Shown here in pieces: positions 19,101 through 32,220 of a DNA stretch of 64,000 nucleotides (its first letter is position 1; every line of letters starts with the position of its first letter). This DNA comes from Rosa chinensis. Its lineage: Eukaryota > Streptophyta > Magnoliopsida > Rosales > Rosaceae. The notes below the pieces were generated by a model that saw nothing but the letters and a program-made list of their open reading frames with translations, was not told the DNA's origin and did not search any database. The position numbers and the translations under genes are program-made. The DNA lies in NCBI RefSeq assembly GCF_002994745.2, contig NC_037091.1:25611789-25675788 (forward strand), written 5' to 3'.

Positions 19101-21916
19101 TCAATGTGAAATTCGGGGCTGGTCTTGTCAGGCTAAAATAAAACAAATTGGTGACCGACCTGGTTCGTCATCCTTCGAGAACCGGCCAACTACTCTGTAG
19201 TCTTTGTGACTACAAGTACCGAAAGTGTCCATTTCCTAGCCTTGAGTCTCCTATGACTGGTTCACTGTCTATACTCACTCTTCCTCGACAAACATAGGAG
19301 CACGGCCCCCTCCGGAGGTTTACGGTTATCGACACCGTAGGATCTCTAGGAATCAACGCGTCTAGGTCCCATTCACTTTCAGGTCACTAGTACAAACATA
19401 AAAGGGTACAGTATCTCAACATGCAAGTCTAGCCTAGGTTTTCGCAATTAGCAATTATCAGTTCTGAAAACACATGTATCACGAGGCATCGACTAATGAA
19501 CAACAAAAAACATTCTTGCAAGCAACTTACTATCTTAGTATAGTATTCCACATATACTGAAAAGCCTCTAACAAGGAAGGGACAGCTCACCCTACCTGGA
19601 TATGGAGTGCTCGCCCAAACTTAGCTTCGTTTCTGATTTTTCTCAATACTTTATCCAATTCCATGTGCACACGCTCGAGTCCTTAGAAATAAATTCAAAC
19701 TAATGAGTAACTCCACATCATCATAGCGTATTAACCAAACAACCAGAGCTTTGATTTAGTTTCCTTGAAGTCCAACTAATTATCCTTTAATAAATAAAAC
19801 CTATTAACCATTCCCAAATAATTCAAATGATATGGCTTTTGAACCATTTAGGATATGGTAATTATGCTTCTTTCTATAGTATAGTCCGGATTAAATATTC
19901 AATGCCATTGTCTAGCATTTCTTTCTTAAGCAACAAATACATTTACCATTCCTAAATAATCCAAATTATCTATGTAGCATTTGAATCTTTCGGGATATGG
20001 CGATTATACTTGGCACTTTCACCTTTATTTGTTTAGCATTTTTACTTTAAGAAAACAAAGTTAATTTACCATTCCCGAATGATCTCGTTTTGCTCCGGGA
20101 TATGGCGACTTGGGTAATTCAATTTGTAATTTGTTTCACAACTTTAGTCCAATATCCTAATTTAACTCAATCAAATAAAATCCACCATTTTCATTTCTGA
20201 ATCCCACTCAACGTTGATGATTACTCAAACTCCTCATTTACCTCACAATATGACAATTCAAAATCCGTCATCACTTTAGCTAATAAAACCAATCTTCTCT
20301 ATACATTTAGCCATTTCATACTTGTCCACATTTAAGCTAAATTCTCAATAAGCAATCACTCAAAGGGGCATTAACCATTCAAGCAGCATATATACCAATT
20401 TCATTCCATTCGATAAACCATTAGAATTTTACTATCACCACACCAAAGCCCCTGGATTGGCAGAGACCAAAACTTACCATCTCTTCTTCTCCAACTCGGA
20501 AACCAATTCCGTCCTAGCTGCATTCCACAACCATTAACCATACGAATCCCTAGCAGAAATTATACCACCAATAAACAATTCCCCCAACCAATTCCAAATC
20601 CAAAACATAGTTCAAGGTTCTTACCTTTCCTCGATATCAACTTAACTGACCCAGCAACTCCTCCCTTCCAAAACTCCAAATTCCTGAACTTCACAGACCT
20701 CATTTCCTCCAAAATCTCCCGAACACAGATTTCCAGTCCCTCACAATCCAAATCAACATCACAAATTAGGGTTTTCAATCTAAATCGAATTGGAGGCTTC
20801 AACCAAGAATAGGGCGACGTAAACGAGCTTACCGGACTGAAGGAGCAAACCGGTGGCTCTCACGGTGGCACAAGGTGGCAGCGGCGGTGCGTCACGTTCT
20901 GGTTGGAGTCGGAGATCGAGGTTATGAGGTTTCAAAAGGGAGTGTAGCTCCGACTTCGTTTATGGAGGTGTTGAGGCTTGATTTGGACTGGAGGTTGGAG
21001 ATTTGGGAAAGGCAGTGGCTGTACTCCGACATCGGTGGTCTTCTGGCGTCAGATGATGCGAGGCTTCGGGCTTTGGGTGAGTGGCCTGGTCTGGATCGAT
21101 TGGTGATGGCGAGGAGTGCAGAAAGTGATCGGAAGTAGCCTTTTTGGCTAGGTGGTCGCATGCAGTGGCTGGATGAGGTGTGATGAGATGGTGGCCGGAG
21201 CTGGAGTCTCCGGTGGTGGCAGAGAGAAGGAAAGCGGAAGAGAGAGGTCGGGGTCAATGCATGGTTTCAATTTTCCGTGGGTTTGGGTCACATCTTGGTG
21301 CAGCATTGATGGGTGGTGGCAGTTTTGCGAGGTGGTGGCCAGAGATGGGGGTTTTTCCGGCGTTGTCCATGGGAGGATGAGAGAGAGAGAGATCGTGGAG
21401 AGAGAGAGGGGATGCGGCCGAGAGGGAGAGAAGAGAGAGTTTAGGGTTTTCTCAATGGTTCCCCTTTCTATTTATACTGAAGAGTGTGAAACAACGATTT
21501 TACCCCTGCGACAAATTACAGAATTCTCCAAGTTGATCACTTCCGGGTTTTGGGCTCGTAGCTTTTTCTTCCATTCATTCTTCATCGGAAACTTCCTAAG
21601 TTATTTTCTCGGCTTCGTCCTAGGCCCAAAACTCGATTTCGTAAAAATTAAAAATTAAAATCGTCACTACAAGTCTACAACTCAATTCGTCTTCCTTTCA
21701 AATTTCCTTCAACGATCTTTTTGCTTCAATGAACTTTAGTAACCTTCTAGGCCCAAATGAAAGAATCTTGGCCCAAACTTAAATTATAAGGCCCAATGGG
21801 TGGCTCGACACCAAAACAATCTCCGAAATCGATTTCTTCACGTAAATCACCTTGCGAAAATTTTATTGGCAAAAAATTACCTTCTAAAAATTAAACAAAA
21901 TTTTTGGGGGCTCACA
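16133..21916 (-). mobile_element. Minus-strand long LTR, interrupted by a solo LTR
   Basis: On the minus strand the sequence starts TGTGAGCCCCC at 21916. It contains a TATAAATAG box near 21466-21474, a CT-rich leader (GA-rich on plus, 21374-21430) and GC-rich downstream sequence, then continues across a nested solo LTR (16557-19130) to a GGGGCGCG-type end near 16133. This architecture matches the other long LTRs in the window. The flanks (AAATA / AGTTA) do not form a TSD, so one boundary may be a rearrangement junction. Short ORFs at 20560-21658 are treated as leader-region noise. Confidence 0.55.
16552..19135 (+). mobile_element. Solo LTR (family T-A), TSD GGCTA
   Basis: A 2574-bp LTR at 16557-19130 begins TGTAACGTCCCG and ends GGTCTTGTCA. 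It is flanked by GGCTA at 16552-16556 and 19131-19135. TATAAATAG lies near 16820, followed by a CT-rich leader and CCGGCCACC-type sequence. The same family occurs in reverse at 52043-54731. With one LTR and a perfect TSD, it arose by recombination between the two LTRs of a complete element. No genes inside. Confidence 0.9.
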
Positions 21917-22564
21917 AGTTAGCCATTACTTTGTTTAGAGTTGAAGCCTTTTTGGCTCCATCAGTGTACCAGTATGGACTTTGAGTTAGAAGTCTAAGTG
22001 GGCAAGGTTCTTGTTGAACTTTTGCACCCTATCTCATTGTAATCGTTTTCATTATCAATGAAGTTCTCTTCTGATTAAAAAAAAAACATATATTATTAAT
22101 AAAATACCCATATTATATTTTCAAACAAGAATAGTGAAAATAACATCCCTTATATAACAAAAGACCAATTGTAGAAGGTGCGAAGAGGAGAGATGACGAG
22201 TTTTTCTTTAGCATAATTTCATTTAAGATTAAACGCAGTTGTTATAAGTTCTGCTTATAACGATGAAAATACCTAGCGGACTTGCTCTGCTAGGGCTAGG
22301 AGAGCGCCGCCTCCGGCCTCTCTGTACCTTCCTCCATCATCGATGGAGTACTGTTCTGATGCCGCCCTTGCTGTCGGTTTTTTCGCGCACGGCTCTCGTT
22401 GTGCCCTGTATCGGGTTGTGGTTCGCATCTCGGCCTGTGGCAAGTTCTCCTTTTCAGATCCATTCTGATTGTGTTTTGTGTCAATGGGAAGAAGCCATGG
22501 TTGTGCTGCTTTCCTAGATCCGGCCTGCTGATGAGCTCAAAGTGAGTTCTCAAAATTAACCCTG
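21917..22564. other. LINE-like remnants
   Basis: 21917-22085 ends ...ATCAATGAAGTTCTCTTCTGATTAAAAAAAAAA, a poly(A)-tailed 3' end like those at 43151 and 59519. 22256-22540 is GC-richer with an 84-codon open frame (MKIPSGLALLGLGERRLRP...). This resembles the 5' part of the LINE-like block at 58230, but I recognise no domain. Nothing else is identifiable. Confidence 0.4.
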
Positions 22565-24480
22565 TTGACAGTTGTTAGTATATAGCAAGTAGGGATTGAG
22601 GGTGCTCCTGTCATTTAATCATCAAAGAAAAGAATATTAATACAAATATACAATATTTATGAAAATTACAAAGAATTAAAGGGGGTTTCGAAAATTGTTT
22701 TAATTACTAAACTAATTATCTAACTAACTAATTACAATGACCAATCAACCAAGAATTAAGATGTAATGGACGGATGAGATGCATTGATGAAGTTAACAAC
22801 CTTTAACACGAATTCAAGGATACAAATTATAATTTTCAAATCAAAACACATACTTGCACGAAATCAATCAAGAACAAACCATGGACGCATGCATAAGTTC
22901 TTATTACTTTCTTTAGTTAAATTAACTAGATGAACGCACCATAGTTAACCCTATTAAACATGCATTATAATGAGTGACCAATCCAATAACACACATATCC
23001 AACGTAATAAACACTTAGAAAGTTTGATTGATTTAAGAAAAACGTACACACAAGTTAGAACGCTAATAGAGCATGCAATTCTCTTTGTTGATTTACCTAA
23101 GGAATTATAGGTTTTCCACTTTAATTAACAAGACCTAGAACACTAGCATCTTATTATGGATTCAATAATGCAACTCGAAACCTAAGTTGGTCATCAAAGA
23201 AATCGAAACATGAAAGGTGGGATTGAAGTACAAAACCAACAAACATTCAAGAACATATAAAGATTTCGAAAACTATAAATCTGAAAATCCTAGAATGAAT
23301 TCATGCTTCAAGGTTATTGGAAACTAAACATCAAAACATATACTTTAATCTAACAAGAAATCGTAATATCCAAGAAAACCAAAAACATAGAATGCTATTG
23401 AATCTGATTTTTAAGTTACAAAGTATCAAAACCGAAAACAATAGATTAAGGTTCATGGTTACACTTTTAAAGATGCTTCAAGAACGCAAGAAGGTCTTCA
23501 AAGGTGGTGGAGGATGAGTAGGACCACGGCAAGGATGGATGAATGGAGGATGAACTTGCTTCATGGCTTCAAAACCTTGAACACTTGGAGAGGCCGAAAT
23601 TTTGAGAGAATCAAGGGAGGTATTTGCGATTTTGATTCAGGGTTGAGAGATGATTTTCATGGAAATAGCTTCCCCTTTATATAGTACACAGCCTAGGGTT
23701 AGGGTTTCCTAGGAATTCTCCCTTTGTGACATCATTCAACCAATAAGAAATTTCCATTTAGAAGTAGAGAACAAGTCACCTTAGTCTTGGCTGAATTCTC
23801 CATGTATTTAGACTATAATTCGGCTTCCTTGGAATTAGGAATCATATATCAACTCTTATTCCTATATTTTCTTCTCCAAAATTCCCAAGAAATCAGAAAT
23901 AATCCCTAATTGGACTCTTGCTAAATCTTCATGAATCTTCTTTGTATTGCACGGAAAAAACCAATCTTTGTAGGTTTAGGACTCCTCAAGATGTCATGGA
24001 ATGATTTAGAGACTCATGTGCAAGTCACATGCTTCAATCTTTAGGCCAGACTTCTCAATTGGACAATTTCAAAGCCCATTCCTTTGTTGCCGAAATTCCT
24101 TGTGCATTCTAGAACATTCTTGAACTATCTTGAGTCATCTTGAAGCCACAACATCTCCTAGCACCACCAGGACTCCTAGTGTCATCAGGTTTCCTGGTCC
24201 AACTAGGACTTTGTCATTTCTTCATTTCCACGCACATTTTTCCGAACTCACTCCTAGTTGCGTTAGGATTCCTACTTCAACTGGGATTCCTTTTCCTGAT
24301 AGGATTAGGGAAGCTTCATTTCTCCCTTTCTTTCCCATTTCTACACTTCATTTCCTCCTTGCCTTCATTTCCATCATTTTTAGCTCTTCTTAGCTCATTT
24401 CCTGCGTTTGGAGCTCATTTCTACCTAAATACAACAAAGTAAGTTAGAAATGACATTGTTAAGAGAATAACTAAGTAAAA
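22565..24480 (+). repeat. R1 repeat, copy 1 (unclassified, noncoding)
   Basis: The reverse complement matches 45340-46630 and 49368-50660 through much of its length. Examples are CTTGTTAGATTAAAGT and CCAATAACCATGAAGCATG-type words, and AGTTGGACTAGGAAACCTG-type words near the other end. AT-rich, without a protein domain. The end near 22.58 kb resembles an LTR terminus plus leader of a noncoding LTR element (LARD-like), but no paired LTR or TSD was found. Small frames at 24130-24442 are low-complexity leader sequence, not genes. Confidence 0.6.
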
Positions 24481-24600
24481 TGTAGGGAAAATGACGTTAA
24501 AAACATAGAAAATATTACTCCGATCATCTACACCCAGAGTTAAGCGTCTTCGGCCAAGTCGGGCATGACTTAAGTCGTCAGCGTGCGGCTTTGGTTTGGT
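24481..24600 (+). other. Left part of a LINE-like insertion split by the Tat element
   Basis: The sequence up to GGTTTGGTGGCAG continues after the Tat element as GGCAGTGTGGTTGAGGG (42339 onward). Removing the element and one TSD restores one GC-rich poly(A)-tailed block that ends at 43151. Confidence 0.55.
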
Positions 24601-24605
24601 GGCAG

Positions 24606-25882
24606 TGTTTGGACCCAAAATGAGCATTTTGGCCTGACAAGGCACGTCTTGGAGAAATTGAGCCAATGTCAGTGGCTCAAGCTATATATTGTCGACAAGT
24701 TCGAAATATATATTTAGAGGCTAAATAAAGCCTACTATGGAAGCATGGAAGCATGAAAAGTCAACTTTAGCACATTTTCCTACTTCGGCTAGGAGAAACC
24801 GAGCTAAACAAGGAAGGAGGGGCAGCAGACTAACCAAACGAAATCCAAATGAGCTAAAACTTTTCAAATTAAATCTAGAAAGCCCAAGGATCATTTCTTA
24901 TGAAGAGTTCCAGAGCTAGTTTTAAGTGGAAGGCCTTCAAACAATCAGTCCAATTTTCTGCAGAAGCAAAACTGGAAAACTGGACCTGTAAGAGGTCCAG
25001 CAGCGTTTCCGGCCCAACCACTATACCAAAAACTCTGATATTTTACCAAGATGATATAAACTCATAGTGGAACATTTGTTATGAAGAAGTCACGGTCAAA
25101 ATCTGAGTTCTTGATGGAGATATAATTGAAGGAATAAAGGAGCCGAAAGTGCTTCCTTATCTCCAAAATTCATCATTCCTTATCTCCGAAATTCATCATT
25201 CTTTATCTCCAATTATGCTTCCTTATCTCCAAAATTCATCATTTCTTATCTCCAATTAATGCTCCACTATCATTTTTTTAATGCCAACTGCTTTGGCATG
25301 GTAGCCTATAAATAGAGGTTACAAATTCATCATTAGAACAGACATTTCACTCATCAATACATCTCTAAGATGATCTAAGTCTCTCTAGAGCAAACCTCTC
25401 TAAGAGCAACTTCTCTCCTTCTCTTTCTCTTACCGGTGACCACACTCCTAGTCCTAGTCTTCTCAGAAGCCGACTTTCAGTGCCACCAAATCCCCTGTCA
25501 ACATACTTCGGTCCTAGTCTCCTCGGGAGCCGATTGTAGTACCACGACCACAATAGTTATGGAACCAGCCAAGCAAGGGTAACGCCCTCACAAACCAGCC
25601 AAGCTAAAGTCACGCTTTAGCAAGTTCTCTCTACTTCCCAGTGGTTCTCGCTCTGCTCGATCTACAACATCGAGTATCGATTGTGATTTTGAAGAAGCTC
25701 AGCAAAAGTCCTCGCCACGAGGCACAAAGAATCCCACGACGAGGTTGGTGCTCTCCTCGTCCACAATTGCTTGAAAGAAGTCAGGTCAAGGGACACCCCC
25801 GACGACTGCACCCGAACGGTGCTGGTATGCCCGCACAAGAAAAGAGACTATTGATCAGCTGCAACAAAACTGGAGCAAAACA
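24606..25882 (+). repeat. 5' LTR of the Tat element
   Basis: 1277 bp, TGTTTGGACCC...CAAAACA. TATAAATAG at 25307-25315 is the likely TATA box; the downstream pyrimidine-rich, CTCTAGAGC-like leader marks R/U5. A short internal repeat of 'CTTATCTCCAAAATTCATCATT' type words (25150-25260) lies in U3. It pairs with 41062-42338. Confidence 0.95.
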
Positions 25883-25884
25883 TT

Positions 25885-25902
25885 TGGCACGCCCAGTGGG
25901 AC
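25885..25902 (+). promoter_or_regulatory. Primer-binding site of the Tat element
   Basis: TGGCACGCCCAGTGGGAC begins two bases after the 5' LTR end, the normal PBS position. The priming tRNA was not determined; the sequence is of the style seen in other Tat-type elements. Confidence 0.75.
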
Positions 25903-26552
25903 ATACTGTGAGCTGTAAATCACACCACTATTAAGAAATTGAGGTTGGTAAGGGGTTGTGAATCATAACGGAATTGGTGAAGTCTCTTTTGTTAATATTG
26001 ACCTAAACTCCTTATTGGTGCCTAGTTCAGGTCCCTTAAGGTTAATGGCGGTTTTTATTAACACTTGTTGAACTGTCTTCACACTTATGATCTTTCTCAT
26101 CTTAGTAAGTATAGCCTATGTGAAATGGTGTCTAGAAATGGGACAACGTTCATAACAAGTTATTGAATCCAGAAGTGCGTGAAAATGGGCCTAAACCACT
26201 ATGTGGGAGTAGTTCATGCCAAAATGGATTCTGCCTCTTTTGTTCGCCCTCCCCCACATGGCCATTTCAGTAAGGTTGCCCAAAGGATTTGAAAGAAAGT
26301 TTGTGTCTAGGCTACTATACTTGGGCCGCAAGTCTAAACCTTGATTCACAGTGTCTTATTGAATTCAGCTACTTTCAATTCAGACTTCGAGAAGCCATTG
26401 GGAAGTCAAGCACAAACCCTTATCAAAAGGTTTATGTTAGCTGCCCGAAACATAGGACCTCCAGTTACAGACTGCACTCGCGTGCAGACTGTCGTGGTCT
26501 TTCCGAAGAACAAGTAATCCAAAGATTTTCTCCCTACCCTCCATCGACAGAG

Positions 26553-28867
26553 ATGTCAACTGAACGAGGAGGAAATCAACATCCTACTACTGAAGGCGAG
26601 AAAGTTCCCGCCGCCCAGCCTAATCAGGCTGGCGATACGTCTAGCATCACCCAGGTAGCCTCGAGCGTAGTTACAACTATTGACTTTGTGCCTATTCTTG
26701 TCCCAGAAAATGTGACCATTGAAGAGCGGCTTAATATCCTTCAACAGAATTCTGCTGCATACCATGAGAAGATGGAAAAAGACCTTGCGGAGGACCGTCG
26801 ACGGCTTGATGAGTTCACGATCTCGGTCAAGCGGCTTGAGCTAGGGGCACAACAAACACAAGGTCAATTGGATGGCATGAACCAAAAAATGCAGAAGAAC
26901 CACGAAGAGCTGTTGGTCGCAAGCAAACACATCGCTTCAGAAGTCGCGACGATTCGCAAAGAAGGATCCAACGTTGTGACCCAGGTGGCCATGTAGAAGG
27001 CTGACCTTGATCAGGCCAGAGAGGTTCTACATAAAACACTAGGAGATCCTAGCGCCATTCTAGGCTCTCTAGGTCAGTCCCCCATATCTGGCAAGTACAT
27101 ACCACCAAATGCTCGAGAAAAAGCAAGCGGCGACAGTACAGCCACATCCGCTACTGCTGTATCAGTCAGAGGTAAAGAGACTACTCTGGCAACGGGTGGG
27201 AAGAACAACGCTGCGTCATCAGTCACGCAAGGGACCAGGACTTTGAAAATCAATGAAGCCTTTGTTGATCATAGACTGTTTCCCCAATATGACAGCGACG
27301 GAGTTGAATACGTGCACCACGATCCACCTCCAGCAAGCAATTATGGTATCGACCTGGTTGAAAGTCCAGCGAAGGTCACCGCAGCCACAAAGGGTCAGCC
27401 TGCAGTGGGTTTTACGTCGTAGACGTCAACCCGACACAAAATGACCCATGGAGGTGGCATATCTTTGGTTAATCAGGCTTCACAGGCGCCACCGCTGATC
27501 TGGCCAGTTGATGATACAGTGGTTCACCCACCTCCTCCTGATCCAAGATATGTAAGGAGAGATGAGGTAGAAGCAATGATCAGGGCCGCGAACCAGAGGC
27601 CTACCAGGGACCCTTCCCACCGCATATTACACAGACACCTTATCCTAGGGGATATAAGAACATTACGTTATCTACTTTCTCGGGAGAGAAAGTCGAAAAT
27701 ACCGCGGCCCATTTGGTTAGGTTTCGAGTACAGTGTGGCTAGTACCAAAACGACGACAATCTGAAGTGTAACATCTTCGCTACTTCTTTATCGGGGTCTG
27801 CCTTCACCTGGTTCACTAAGCTGCAACCGGGATCAGTTGCGAGTTGGCCCGCGATGGAAAAGCTATTCAAGGAAACCTTCGGGACTATCGAGCCGGAAGT
27901 AGATCTAGCTTCACTCACTCAGATGGCTCAGCAGCCAACTGAATCCGCTGTCATGTACCTTCAGCGCTTTCAGATCCGGAAAGGAAAGTTGAACGTGATT
28001 CTGCCGGAGAAAGAACTGGTGAAATTGGCAATCAAAGGCATAGAGCCCCGCCAACGCAAAAAACAGCATGGAAGCATGTTCAATTCCATGGGGGAACTGA
28101 TCACAGAAGTAGGAAGTTTCGAGCACTTGCTCAGGGAGATGGACGCTATGAAAAACGCCTCGAAGGGGACATACATCCCAGGGAAACACCGAATAGTGGC
28201 TGCACTCAGCCATCAATCCAGTTCCTTTGATCCTTACTACAAGAGTGAGGAATCTAGTACAGCAGAGGCTGATGAGTCTGAAGAAGATGAGATAGCTGCC
28301 CTGGAACTCACCGGGAAAAAGGCTTCAACGCTAAAGCAACTGAAGTTGTGCAAAGAGCCGGTGAAGCTCAAGTAGGTGGTTTTCACCAAACTAGAGTTCG
28401 CAAGTTATACTTACGACGCGAACAAAGCGCATGAAATCTTGGATGAAATGATCGCCATGAAGATGGTGAAAACCGACTTCAGCCCATTTCCCAAACCAGA
28501 GCAGCTAAGGGGGAAGAAATACTGCAAACTCCATAATATGTGGAATCATAATACAGCCGATTGTGTTAAGCTGAAGGATCAGATCCAAATCTGGTTAAAT
28601 AACGGTAGTTTGCAAGTAGAGGCACCGACAACAGCAGCAGCGTTGGTGGACCTAGATCCCTTCCCAGATACCGGCATCAACATGGTGGACGTGGCATGGG
28701 GTGAAAAAGATAAGAGGAATCAAAGTCCAGACCACGCGGCTAAGGATTTGAAAAGGGTTGGAGACAAAGTCATGAAGCGGGAATCCAAGACTCGTTTATC
28801 CATCGTCCTATGCTCGCGGTGCAAGGAAGAATGTGACACTCAAGCCCTAGATGAGGAAACATCCTAG
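26553..28867 (+). pseudogene. Tat gag, broken
   Basis: Gag begins MSTERGGNQHPTTEGEK at 26553. It has a coiled-coil-rich N-terminal part (NVTIEERLNILQQNSAAYHEKM...), stops at 26994-26996 and 27419-27421 in the same frame, a frameshift near 27620, then the retrotransposon Gag core (AFTWFTKLQPGSVASWPAMEKLFKETF to ELITEVGSFEHLLREMD, about 27790-28140). Another stop falls at 28373-28375. A Cys/His cluster follows (YCKLHNMWNHNTADCVKLKDQI, about 28520-28585) in the position of the Tat zinc-knuckle-like motif. It could not make full Gag. Confidence 0.8.
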
Positions 28868-28996
28868 ATTGTCCGCTTTGGATCTCTGCCGAAAATACGG
28901 TTAGTATCATCCTCTAGAAACTTCCAACCATGCAGCCCAAGAGTATACAGTGGTTCAGAAACTCCTTCTCCAAGGGACTCAAACTTATTCAAAAAG

Positions 28997-30553
28997 TTGA
29001 AGACCGCGAGGGAAGAAGGGCAAGCAGATAAGCTGCAAGGGGTTTTAACCAGACCTTACATTCCGCCAGTGTCGACGTCTTCCATTAAAGAAGGGAGATG
29101 GTATACACAAAAGAAGGGCAAGGCGGTGGAGATGAGCTCTTCAAGGAAGAGAAAACTCCAGCGGAGGTTTGGAGAAGCAAAGCGAACCTTGGAAGCACTA
29201 GATCAAGGACTGATCAAACCATCGCAATTACTGAAACCTCCAGAAGAGTATCAGAGACAATTGGAGGCACTGGCCTCCAAGAGATTCGTTTCCCCTCAAG
29301 TTCAGAAACAGCAGCCCAAAGTATTGCACAAAGAGCAAAAGCCACGTGCCCCTAAGAGCAGTGCCCAGGAGAAGTCCCTAGTTCCCGCGAGGCAAGAACC
29401 ACTGCCAGCTAGTAAAGTCAATGTTTGGCGGAGAGTATCTCGCGAAGGAAGAAATAGCAAGCCTTCCATCTTTGACAGGCTGGGGGGCAAAGACAATCGG
29501 TCCGCGATTGTGCAGAAAGTTCAAAGCTTGGTGGTCGCTCTCATAGAGGAAGTGCCAGCGGCAAAACAAATTTTTGAGTCACTGAACCAGGTTCCCATGG
29601 TTCAGGAGCACGAACAAGCCAAGGAGGTAATCCTCGCAGAGGAATCATTGGTTGCTTTCATGGTTAAACGGTTCAACGCCGATATCCCAGCAGATGAACC
29701 CAAGCTCAATCTTGATGATGACATGGACGAAACAGAAATGGTGGATACCTCGTGCAATATGGTTTATGTGCTCCCTGCTAAGTATGCCTTACCAGTCGCT
29801 ACGCAGGAATGCGTAGAAGCTGACGCAATTGGAGAACAGCAGTTGCAGATCACTTCAGCCGCAACAACGCTGGTGAAAGAAGCAGTGTTCCTTGAGACTG
29901 AAGATGCTAACAGCAAGGGTTTCTTCATGAGATTCACAAGACCCACACCTGCCATGGTGCAACACATGAGACCTTTGTATATCACAGCAGAAATTAATGG
30001 GAATAAGGTCAGCAAGATAATGGTTGATACCGGCGCGGCTGTGAATGTCATTACTACCAGAACCATGCATCTACTAGGGATCAAGAAAGAGAGGATCCAA
30101 TCCACGTCCCTTACACTAAAGAACTTCGCGGGGACTGTGACCAAAACATTGGGTTTGATTTTCCTACGAGTCAAGGTGGGTCCAGCAGAAGGGGTTTACG
30201 CTTTCTTTGTTACAGATTGCTATGCGGCATATAGCGCAATTATGGGCTGCGACTGGATCCTCAGGAGTTATTGTGTCCCATCCACCCTTCATCAGGAGCT
30301 GATCATATGGGACAGAGTCGCGGACAAGGCGGAAATTGTTAAATCAGACCCACGACCTTTTTCGGTGTCCGCCAACTACTTGGACGCAAGGTATTACCTA
30401 GAACCAATCTCTCCTTTACAAGTCATTGGTATTGATGATAAGGGCCGCCCTACAGGGGTGACGACCTCTGAATTGGCACAATGGGGGCTCGCGATCGCAA
30501 AAAACGACCTCGAAAGGCCTGGATATGCGGTGTCATCTCCAAGTGTTAATTAA
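28997..30553 (+). pseudogene. Tat gag-pro region with aspartic protease
   Basis: 518-codon open stretch. The N-terminal half is basic and low complexity (SSSRKRKLQRRFGEAKRTLEAL...). The C-terminal half has a retropepsin domain: ITAEINGNKVSKIMVDTGAAVNVI with the catalytic Asp-Thr-Gly at about 30023-30031, then YSAIMGCDWI, the typical second-half motif. It is open, but separated by stops from gag upstream and RT downstream, so the polyprotein is no longer continuous. Confidence 0.8.
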
Positions 30554-30729
30554 TGGATCACGAACTCATGGAGGAAGAGGTAGAGGCTTTCCATTCCTTG
30601 TATGAGAGGCTATCCTCATACTTGGTGGAAAAAGAGGCCTAAGATCTAGTCGCGACTTTAGAAATTGTTAATGAAGAGTTCACGGACCAAGAAGAGGAGG
30701 AAGAAGAGATTCAGCTTGCTCCAGCGGCA

Positions 30730-32220
30730 TTGGATGACACACCTCCGAAGGTTAGGGACCCTATTGAAAAGGTTAATCTGGGAACAACTGATGAGCCTAT
30801 AGAAGTGGCTATCAGCACTTACTTAGAGCCTAGAGAGAAACAGAGGCTCGTCGAATTATTGCTAGAATTCAAGGACTGCTTCGCTGAAAAATACGAGGAC
30901 ATGCCAGGCCTATCACCAGACTTGGTATGCCACCAACTACCAACGTTGCCTGATAAGAGGCCTGTGAAGCAAGAGCCGCGAAGAATGAACTCAGAGACCC
31001 AAGTTCTGGTTAAAGAGGAAGTCAAAAAGATGCACAAGTCGGGCATTATCAGGGTAGCCAAGTACAATAAGTGGTTGTCCAATATAGTGCCTGTTCGCAA
31101 GAAGAATGGCAAGATGAGGATCTGCGTAGATTACAGAGACCTTAATTTGGCTACACCTAAAGACGTCTACCCCATGCCTGTTGCGGACATGTTGGTAGAC
31201 GTAGTTGCAGGGCACGAACTGTTGTCTTTCATGGACGGCACAGCGGGATATCACCAGATTCCGGTCGCGGAAGAAGATAGACACAAGCCCGCATTCCGCT
31301 ACCGTGGGTTCACGGGAGTTTTTGAATATGTGGTCATGCCTTTTGGACTGATGAATGCCGGAGCAACATATCAGAGAACGATGAACCTGATCTTCCACGA
31401 CATACTTGGGAAGATCTTAGAGGTTTACATTGATGACGTCGTCGTGAAGTCTAAGAAGAGTGGAGATCACTTCACGGATCTCAGAAAAGTTTTCGAGCGC
31501 ATGCGGCTACACAAGCTCAAGATGAATCCCGCCAAGTTTTTTTTTTGAGTTCAGGCAGGCGATTTCCTGGGATTCATTGTACATCAAAGGGGCATTGAGG
31601 TCCCTGAGGATAAGGAAAACGCGGTCATCAACGCATCTCCCCGCGAAAGAATTACAGCGACTACTGGGTAAGATCAACTTTTTGCGACGATTCATTTCTA
31701 ACTCTGCATGCAAAATCCAGCCGTTTTCCCCACTGCTGAAGTTGCAAGGACAGAACGAGTTTATGTGGGAACCTAAACACCAAGAGGCTTTTGACAAAAT
31801 CAAAGCCTATCTGGCGAGCCCACCAGTGCTTGTTCCTCCCAGAGATGGATTTCCATTAAAGTTGTATGTTTCAGCAGCTGAGGCTTCCATTGGCCGCCTG
31901 CTAGCTCAGGATGATGAAGAGGGTATCGAACATGCCATATTTTACCTCAGTAGGACACTCACAGATTGTGAAACAAGGTACACTCCAATGGAAAAGCTGT
32001 GTCTTACATTATACTTCTCAGTGTGCAAGTTGCGGCATTACATGTTGTCCTTTACTACTTGCATCATTGCTCAAACTGATCTAGTCAAGTATATGCTATC
32101 GCGACCTATCCTGAGAGGCCGTATTGGCAAGTGGGTGCTCGCCTTATCAGAATTCTCTCTACAGTATGTCCCACAGAAAGCAGTAAAAGGGTAAGCCATC
32201 GCGGATTTTCTGGCACATTA
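30730..32220 (+). pseudogene. Tat reverse transcriptase and first RNase H, broken
   Basis: RT core: KPVKQEPRRMNSE-like start, MRICVDYRDLNLATPKD, catalytic Asp in SFMDGTAGYHQI, FEYVVMPFGLMNAGATYQ, and the YIDD box in VYIDDVVVKS (about 31425). The frame ends at TGA 31546-31548 after a T run, where the family has Gly (GGA to TGA). It continues as VQAGDFLGFIVHQRGIEVPE, shifts frame near 31620 and runs to a TAA at 32192-32194 (CAA to TAA). The RNase H (KLYVSAAEASIGRLLAQ...AIFYLSRTL) lacks the first catalytic Asp, as is usual for the degenerate first RNase H of Tat elements. Confidence 0.85.

Noticed and set aside
20560..21658. Host genes on either strand (80-168 codon frames)
   Set aside because: They lie in the GC-rich leader part of a long LTR. 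The same region in related LTRs here has different, shorter frames. No domain is visible.
24130..24442. Two overlapping ~90-100 codon frames
   Set aside because: Pyrimidine-rich repeat R1 sequence. The inverted copy at 45.4-45.8 kb does not preserve the frames in a protein-like way.
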